Assembly (NCBI GenBank): GCA_018715645.1
Contig: DVLE01000001.1
Coordinates: 184,282-248,281 of the forward strand
DNA length: 64,000 nt
Direction: 5' to 3'
Origin: Candidatus Merdisoma merdipullorum
GTDB lineage: Bacteria > Bacillota > Clostridia > Lachnospirales > Lachnospiraceae
Below the pieces are notes generated by a model that was not told the DNA's origin, made no database searches, and saw nothing but the letters and a program-made list of their open reading frames with translations. This document shows positions 57,511 through 64,000 of this stretch, in pieces (the stretch's first letter is position 1; each line of letters starts with the position of its first letter). The position numbers and the translations under genes are program-made.

Positions 57511-58380
57511 TTATACATTAGAGGGTATCGTAAACTGAGGGTAAAAATATTGAAGAATTTCCTGATATTCCATGCCGGAAAGAGCCTGAAGGTTCGCCTG
57601 ATACATACTCATTCCCAGGCCGTGCCCAAGTCCTTTCGTGGTAATCCGGATTCCCCCTTCTGTCTGATCTGCTGTAATGCAGCTTGAGTTCAGACCGTAA
57701 ATGCTCCGGAACTCCTCGCCTCCGTATATTTCCCCGCCCATACGTATCTCCAGCACATAGCCCGCCTCGTCTCTTGCAAGAATCTCCGGAACTTCCTCCA
57801 GCTCTATGATCTGAATCTTCAAATAGTCGGAGGACTGCAGATCTCCGGAACATTCTACAGATTCCAGATAGGAATATTCCTCGCCGAGTACGGATCCGTT
57901 CCGTGTCCAGCCCGCGCTCACCGCATGGTAGGGCAGATCGACCAGTTTTCCCTCCAGTGTCAGTATCTGCCCGGCAGTGTCTTTTGCCGCCTGTCTGCAT
58001 TTTTCCGCATACCGTTCCTGATTTTCAAAGCCCCACAGCTCCAACTGTTCTTCCCTGCTGTAAAAGGAAAAGCCCATGGTCTCCAGATCTCTTTCCTGTA
58101 CAGCTTCAGCCGTTTCATTTAGATCCCCGATTTCATAAAAGCTCATGGCCTGCCGCAGCAGATTTGTCCTTACGATCACGGCCTGCGCCTTCAGCGCCTC
58201 CTCCTCGTAAGTCACAGGCATCTGAGTGGGCAGAATTTCCGCGACAAAAACCTCCAAATCCGGTTCCGGCACTTCGGCCTCGACGCCGGATAGGCTTCCG
58301 GTACGGAATACGGAGGCTACATAAGGGAGCAGAATTAAAATAATCAGTACTGAGATTCCTGTCTTTATTTTTTCCTTCAT
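57511..58380 (-). CDS. SpoIID/LytB-domain protein
   Basis: EEALKAQAVIVRTNLL...YHAVSAGWTRNGSVLGEEYSYLESVEC...TKGLGHGLGMSMYQANLQA. Confidence 0.9.
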   Translation of the reverse strand: MKEKIKTGISVLIILILLPYVASVFRTGSLSGVEAEVPEPDLEVFVAEILPTQMPVTYEEEALKAQAVIVRTNLLRQAMSFYEIGDLNETAEAVQERDLETMGFSFYSREEQLELWGFENQERYAEKCRQAAKDTAGQILTLEGKLVDLPYHAVSAGWTRNGSVLGEEYSYLESVECSGDLQSSDYLKIQIIELEEVPEILARDEAGYVLEIRMGGEIYGGEEFRSIYGLNSSCITADQTEGGIRITTKGLGHGLGMSMYQANLQALSGMEYQEILQYFYPQFTIPSNV

Positions 58381-58443
58381 TCTACAATCTATGAGCGAAA
58401 AAAAAGAGATAGACGTGAAATTCACATCTATCTCTTTCGTTCC

Positions 58444-60912
58444 TTATTCCTGAGGCAAAGTTACGGTCATCTTGTCAAGATGCCAAATATCGTCCACATA
58501 TTCCTGAATTGTTCGGTCTGAGGAGAATTTGCCGCTGCATGCCGTATTCCAGATGGCCTTTTTCGCCCAGCCCTTCTCATCACGGTAAGCCTCCTCCACG
58601 CGCCTGTGCGCTTCCGCATAGGAACGGAAATCCTTCAGGATAAAATACGTATCGGCACGGTCGCTGCTCTTTGTGTTCAGCAGGGAATCGTAGATGTCCC
58701 GGAACATCTCCGGATCCTGCGGAGAATAGTAGCCGTTGATAAGCTGCATCAGTACGTGACGAATATCCTGATCGTTGTTGAAAATATCCATCGGATTGTA
58801 TCCGCCGTTCTGCTCATAGTTGATAACCTCGTCAGAACTCAGACCGAAGATGAAGGCGTTCTCCTCGCCCATCTCCTCTACCATTTCCACAGTAGCTCCG
58901 TCCATGGTTCCGATGGTCAGCGCGCCGTTCAGCATAAACTTCATGTTTCCGGTACCGGAAGCTTCCTTGCTGGCCGTGGAGATCTGCTCGGACACATCAG
59001 CGGCCGCAAAGATCAGCTCCGCGTTGGATACCCGGTAATCCTCGATAAAGACCACCTTCAGCTTTCCATTGATAGAAGCGTCGTTGTTGATCACTTCAGC
59101 CACGGAATTGATAAGCTTAATCGTCAGCTTCGCCCTGCGGTAGCCTGCGGCTGCCTTCGCTCCAAAGATAAAGGTTCTCGGATAGAAGGGCATCTCCGGA
59201 TGCTCCTTGATCTGATTGTACAGATACATCACATGGAGAATATTCAAAAGCTGACGCTTGTATTCATGGAGACGCTTCACCTGCACGTCAAAGATAGAGC
59301 GCGGATCCACAGTAATTCCATTGTGCTCCAGAATGTATTTCGCCAGACGCACCTTGTTCTGGTACTTGATATTCATAAATTCCCTCTGTGCCTTCTCGTC
59401 GTCCGCATAGATCTTCAGTTTCGAGATCTGAGACAGATCGGTGATCCATTCGTCTCCGATATGGTTCGTCACCCAGTCGGCCAGAAGCGGATTTCCATGA
59501 AGCAGGAAGCGGCGCTGTGTGATGCCGTTCGTCTTGTTATTAAACTTCTCCGGCATCATCTGATAGAAGTCCTTCAGCTCCTGATGCTTCAAGATCTCTG
59601 TATGAAGCCTTGCCACGCCGTTTACAGAGTAACCGGCGGCGATAGCCAGGTGCGCCATCTTCACCTGTCCATCATAGATGATGGCCATCTTGCGGATCTT
59701 TTCCTGATCGCCAGGATATTTCTTCTGGATCTCAATCACGAAACGGCGGTTGATCTCCTCGATGATCTGATAGATACGCGGAAGCAGCCGGGAGAACAGC
59801 TCAATCGGCCACTTTTCCAGAGCCTCTGCCATAATCGTATGGTTGGTATACGCGCAGGTCTTGGTCGTTACTTCCCATGCCTCGTCCCACTCAAGGCCTT
59901 CCTCGTCTACCAGCACACGCATCAGCTCGGCCACTGCCACAGTGGGATGCGTATCGTTGAGCTGGAAGGTCGCCTTCTCGTAGAATTTGCGAACGTCGCT
60001 GTGAGCTCTCTTATAACGATCCACAGCCGCCTGCACACTGGCAGAAATGAAGAAATACTGCTGCTTTAAGCGCAGCTCCTTTCCTGCCATATGATTGTCA
60101 TTGGGATACAGCACTTCTACAAGAAGCTTTGCGAGATTCTCCTCCTCAACAGCCTTCTGGTAGTCGCCCTTATCAAACGCGTCAAGGCGGAAGGAATTCA
60201 TGGCCTCCGCATCCCAGATACGTAAGGTATCCACCACATTATTCCCATATCCTACAATCGGCAGATCACAGGGTACCGCGCGCACGCTCTGGTAACCCTT
60301 CTGTACGAAGTGATTCTTTCCCTTCTCATCTACTTCAATGTCCACATATCCGCCGAACTTTACGATTTTCGCGTATTCCGGCCGGCGAAGCTCAAAGGGA
60401 TTGCCGTTCTTCAGCCACTCGTCGGGAACCTCCACCTGATAGCCATCCTCGATCTTCTGCTTGAACATACCGTAGCGATAACGGATTCCGCAGCCATAAG
60501 CCGCATAGCCCAGAGTCGCCAGTGAATCCAGAAAACAGGCCGCCAGTCTTCCAAGTCCGCCGTTTCCAAGAGCAGCGTCCGGCTCCTGATCCTCAATCAC
60601 ATTCAGATCACAGCCCAGCTCCTGCAGCGCCTCCTTCACCTCGTCGTAGTAGGTGAGATTGATCAGATTATTGCCCAGGGCGCGCCCCATAAGAAACTCC
60701 ATAGACATATAATAGACAATCTTCGGATCCTGCTTTTTCATCTGTTCCTGGGTGGCCAGCCATGCGTCGATGATCGCATCCTTTGTGGCCAGCGCCACCG
60801 CGCTGAAAATCTGCTGCTGGCTAGCCTCCTCAATCGTCTTTCTGTACAACGTCTTTACATTATAGATTACGCTTCGTTTAAAGAGCTCCTTGTCAAAGGG
60901 TCTCTTGCTCAT
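58444..60912 (-). CDS. glgP: glycogen/starch phosphorylase
   Basis: 822 aa; YYMSMEFLMGRALGNNL, EASGTGNMKFMLNGALTIGTMDGATVEM. Confidence 0.97.
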   Translation of the reverse strand: MSKRPFDKELFKRSVIYNVKTLYRKTIEEASQQQIFSAVALATKDAIIDAWLATQEQMKKQDPKIVYYMSMEFLMGRALGNNLINLTYYDEVKEALQELGCDLNVIEDQEPDAALGNGGLGRLAACFLDSLATLGYAAYGCGIRYRYGMFKQKIEDGYQVEVPDEWLKNGNPFELRRPEYAKIVKFGGYVDIEVDEKGKNHFVQKGYQSVRAVPCDLPIVGYGNNVVDTLRIWDAEAMNSFRLDAFDKGDYQKAVEEENLAKLLVEVLYPNDNHMAGKELRLKQQYFFISASVQAAVDRYKRAHSDVRKFYEKATFQLNDTHPTVAVAELMRVLVDEEGLEWDEAWEVTTKTCAYTNHTIMAEALEKWPIELFSRLLPRIYQIIEEINRRFVIEIQKKYPGDQEKIRKMAIIYDGQVKMAHLAIAAGYSVNGVARLHTEILKHQELKDFYQMMPEKFNNKTNGITQRRFLLHGNPLLADWVTNHIGDEWITDLSQISKLKIYADDEKAQREFMNIKYQNKVRLAKYILEHNGITVDPRSIFDVQVKRLHEYKRQLLNILHVMYLYNQIKEHPEMPFYPRTFIFGAKAAAGYRRAKLTIKLINSVAEVINNDASINGKLKVVFIEDYRVSNAELIFAAADVSEQISTASKEASGTGNMKFMLNGALTIGTMDGATVEMVEEMGEENAFIFGLSSDEVINYEQNGGYNPMDIFNNDQDIRHVLMQLINGYYSPQDPEMFRDIYDSLLNTKSSDRADTYFILKDFRSYAEAHRRVEEAYRDEKGWAKKAIWNTACSGKFSSDRTIQEYVDDIWHLDKMTVTLPQE

Positions 60913-60962
60913 ACCGTTTTCCTCCTCATTTTCCGTATTCGGTTCCTGCCTGAACGCAGAAT

Positions 60963-63900
60963 CTAAATGCGCTCCACTCCCAGAGTTACATCTTCCCCGT
61001 TAATATTCCAGTCCTTCACATAGCCTGTCGTCTCGCCGGTCTTTACACTGTCAGCCAGGACTTCCGACTGAATTTCTTCTCCATGATTCTGCAAAATACT
61101 CTCAATCTTTCCGTTTCCTTTGCAGGAAAGAACGATCTTGTCGGTCACCTGGAAATCTGCCTCTTTTCGCATGGTCTGCACCTTGCTGATGATCTCGCGC
61201 ACAAAGCCCTCCTCGATAAGCTCCGGCGTCAGCTTCGTGTCCAGGACAACGGTGATCTCATTGTCTCCATCTGACACGTGTCCTTCCGTCTGCGCCATGT
61301 CGATCAGCAGATCCTCCTCTGATAATACCACAGATGCGCCGTTAACGTCAAATGTAAGATTTCCATTTTCTTTCAATTCATCCATGGCGCTGTTGCCATC
61401 CACAGAAGAAAGATACTCCCGGATACCGTTCAGGAACTTGCCGTACTTCGGGCCGACAGTCTTGAGCTGCGGCTTGAAGCTGTAGGTCGTAAACGCACGC
61501 ACATCATCGGTGAAATCCACAGCCTTCACATTCAGCTCGTCGCGGATAATATCACGATAATACTCCGCAAGCTCGTAGGGAGCCTTTACGTACATCTGCG
61601 CAATCGGCTGACGGTTCTTGATATTGGCAGCGTTCCGGCAGGCACGTCCCATCACGACGATACGAAGCACCTCATCCATATTCTTTTCCAGTTCCGGATC
61701 AATCCATTCTTTCTTTACCTCCGGGAAATCGCAGAGATGGATGCTCTCCGGCGCGTCTTTGTCAATGCTGCGTACCAGGTTCTGATAGATGTCCTCTGTC
61801 ATGAACGGAATCATCGGAGCAGCCGCCTTGCTGATGGTCACAAGCGCCGTATACAGCGTCATGTAAGCATTGATCTTATCCTGCTCCATTCCCTTCGCCC
61901 AGAAACGCTCACGGCTGCGGCGCACATACCAGTTGCTCATGTCGTCCACGAACTCCTGCAGGGCTCTCGCCGCTTCGGGAATCTTGTAATTTTCCAGATC
62001 GCTGTCTACCTCGCCCACTACTGTGTTCAGCTTGGAGAGCAGCCATTTATCCATAACGCTTAAAGTATCGTATTTCAGCTCGTACTTTGTGGCGTCGAAA
62101 TTGTCAATGTTCGCATACAGCACGAAGAACGCATAGGTATTCCACAGGGTACCCATAAATTTGCGCTGTCCCTCTGTAACAGCCTTTCCGTGAAAACGGT
62201 TCGGCAGCCAGGGCGCGCTGTTGATATAGAAGTACCAGCGGATCGCATCCGCGCCGTAGGTGGAAAGCGCGTCAAAGGGATCGACCGCGTTTCCTTTGGA
62301 CTTGCTCATCTTCTGTCCGTTCTCATCCTGCACATGTCCGAGAACGATGACATTTTCATAGGGAGCCCGGTTAAACAGAAGCGTAGACTCGGCGAGCAGG
62401 GAATAGAACCAGCCTCTTGTCTGGTCAACCGCCTCGGAGATAAACTGCGCCGGGAACTGCTTCTCAAACAGGTCATGATTCTCAAAGGGATAATGATGCT
62501 GAGCGAAGGGCATGGCTCCCGAATCAAACCAGCAGTCGATGACCTCCGGCACCCTGTGCATCGTTCCTCCGCATTCCGGGCATTTAATCTCTATCTCATC
62601 AATGTACGGACGATGAAGTTCCACCGTCTTCGCTTTCTCGTCTCCGCTCATCTCATAGAGCTCGTCTCTGCTTCCGATAGAATGCTGATGACCGCAGTCC
62701 TTACATTCCCAGATATTTAAAGGTGTTCCCCAGTAACGGTTCCGGCTGATGCCCCAGTCCTGGATATTTTCCAGCCAGTCTCCGAAACGTCCCTTGCCGA
62801 TGCTCTCCGGAATCCAGTTGATGGTATTATTGTTCCGGATCAGATCGTCTCTTACCGCTGTCATCTTAATGAACCAGGACTCTCTTGCATAATAGATAAG
62901 CGGCGTATCGCAGCGCCAGCAGAACGGATAATCATGCTCAAACTTCGGCGCTGAGAACAGTTTTCCTTCCTTATCCAGATCCTTCAGAATTTCCGGATCC
63001 GCCTTCTTCACGAAGATGCCCGCATAAGGCGTCTCCTCCGTCATATTTCCTTTTCCATCTACGAACTGTACAAAGGGCAGCTCATATCTTCTGCCGACAC
63101 GGGCGTCGTCCTCACCGAAGGCTGGAGCGATATGAACGATTCCGGTACCGTCAGACATGGAAACATAGCCGTCGCAGACTACATAGAAGCCTTTTTTACG
63201 CTGCTTTTCGGCAGACTCACCGGCGCAGGCAAAAAGCGGCTCATACTCCTTGTATTCCAGATCCTTTCCCACAAAGGTCTCCAATACCTCGTATGCCAGC
63301 TTTCCTTCCTCAGCCAGATCTCCCAGCACCTTGTCGAGCAGGGCTTCCGCCATATAATATACATAGCCGTCCGCCGCCTTCACCTTCACATAGGTATCCT
63401 CCGGATTCACGCAGAGGCCCACGTTCGAGGGCAGTGTCCAGGGCGTCGTGGTCCACGCCAGAAAATACGCGTCTTCATTCTTCACTTTAAACCGTACCAC
63501 AGCAGAACGCTCTTTGACCGCCTTGTAGCCCTGAGCCACCTCATGGCTGGACAGAGGAGTTCCGCAGCGCGGGCAGTAAGGCACAATTTTGAAGCCCTTA
63601 TAAAGCAGACCCTTTTTCCAGATCTCTTTCAGCGCCCACCACTCGGACTCGATATAATCATCATGGTATGTGACATAAGGATTGTCCATATCCGCCCAGA
63701 AGCCGACCGTATTGGAGAAGTCCTCCCACATTCCCTTGTACTTCCAGACGCTTTCCTTACATTTTCTGATAAACGGATCCAGGCCGTACTCCTCGATCTG
63801 TTCCTTGCCGTCCAGGCCCAGCTCCTTCTCCACCTCCAGCTCTACCGGAAGTCCGTGAGTGTCCCAACCGGCCTTTCTCGGCACAAAGTAGCCCTTCATA

Positions 63901-64000
63901 GTCCGGTACCGGGGAATCATATCTTTGATGACGCGGGTCAGCACATGTCCGATATGGGGCTTGCCGTTGGCCGTAGGCGGTCCATCATAGAAGGTATAGG
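60963..64000 (-). CDS. ileS: isoleucyl-tRNA synthetase (5' end beyond window)
   Basis: YTFYDGPPTANGKPHIGHVLTRVIKDMIPRY at window edge; KMSKSKGNAVDP. Confidence 0.97.
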   Translation of the reverse strand, partial: YTFYDGPPTANGKPHIGHVLTRVIKDMIPRYRTMKGYFVPRKAGWDTHGLPVELEVEKELGLDGKEQIEEYGLDPFIRKCKESVWKYKGMWEDFSNTVGFWADMDNPYVTYHDDYIESEWWALKEIWKKGLLYKGFKIVPYCPRCGTPLSSHEVAQGYKAVKERSAVVRFKVKNEDAYFLAWTTTPWTLPSNVGLCVNPEDTYVKVKAADGYVYYMAEALLDKVLGDLAEEGKLAYEVLETFVGKDLEYKEYEPLFACAGESAEKQRKKGFYVVCDGYVSMSDGTGIVHIAPAFGEDDARVGRRYELPFVQFVDGKGNMTEETPYAGIFVKKADPEILKDLDKEGKLFSAPKFEHDYPFCWRCDTPLIYYARESWFIKMTAVRDDLIRNNNTINWIPESIGKGRFGDWLENIQDWGISRNRYWGTPLNIWECKDCGHQHSIGSRDELYEMSGDEKAKTVELHRPYIDEIEIKCPECGGTMHRVPEVIDCWFDSGAMPFAQHHYPFENHDLFEKQFPAQFISEAVDQTRGWFYSLLAESTLLFNRAPYENVIVLGHVQDENGQKMSKSKGNAVDPFDALSTYGADAIRWYFYINSAPWLPNRFHGKAVTEGQRKFMGTLWNTYAFFVLYANIDNFDATKYELKYDTLSVMDKWLLSKLNTVVGEVDSDLENYKIPEAARALQEFVDDMSNWYVRRSRERFWAKGMEQDKINAYMTLYTALVTISKAAAPMIPFMTEDIYQNLVRSIDKDAPESIHLCDFPEVKKEWIDPELEKNMDEVLRIVVMGRACRNAANIKNRQPIAQMYVKAPYELAEYYRDIIRDELNVKAVDFTDDVRAFTTYSFKPQLKTVGPKYGKFLNGIREYLSSVDGNSAMDELKENGNLTFDVNGASVVLSEEDLLIDMAQTEGHVSDGDNEITVVLDTKLTPELIEEGFVREIISKVQTMRKEADFQVTDKIVLSCKGNGKIESILQNHGEEIQSEVLADSVKTGETTGYVKDWNINGEDVTLGVERI

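Noticed and set aside
58606-60069. 487 aa plus-strand ORF
   Set aside because: Antisense of glycogen phosphorylase with no recognisable domain

Overview
The window is a Firmicutes (Lachnospiraceae-like, by gene content and codon style) chromosome segment interrupted by a complete ~35.5 kb siphovirus-type prophage. The prophage spans ~15963-51559 and sits in a tRNA-Lys(CTT) gene. A 99-bp perfect direct repeat marks attL (15963-16061) and attR (51461-51559), and the intact tRNA is rebuilt at 51509-51581 (-). Left host flank: pgi, mtnN, an AAA/DUF4143-type ATPase beside a relic terminase fragment, murG, sigma factors, HIT protein, histidine kinase, a PII-like c-di-AMP receptor-like protein, a BTAD/SARP-like regulator and an ECF sigma/PrsW membrane locus. 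Right host flank: trmB, a DnaA-box cluster, NlpC/P60, a Fur-family regulator, rubrerythrin, hemolysin-III-like, GIY-YIG, M23, SpoIID-like, glgP and ileS (partial). The late genes of the prophage are on the minus strand. The lysogeny block (CI-like repressor, ImmA/IrrE, Abi_2/AbiF protein, integrase) is on the plus strand. Most interesting observations: (1) an AbiF-type HEPN protein (R-X4-H motif) preceded by a consensus promoter plus a terminator-ended small RNA of ~80 nt, i.e. an AbiF/ncRNA defence unit; (2) a ~0.5 kb tail-fibre C-terminal cassette flanked by inverted repeats with the alternative C-terminus in matching frame, i.e. an apparent DNA inversion switch; (3) a phage-encoded Prp-type cysteine protease together with LQLFA (L27-like) N-terminal motifs on scaffold, capsid and major tail protein; (4) a MuF minor head protein with a C-terminal extension followed by a small possible immunity gene and a terminator; (5) an apparent -1 frameshift fusing an Ig-like domain to the major capsid protein, plus the gpG/gpT frameshift CCCTTTT; (6) a six-unit CCCCGCA hairpin array after the primase/helicase gene. 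All assignments are by eye; no database search was run.
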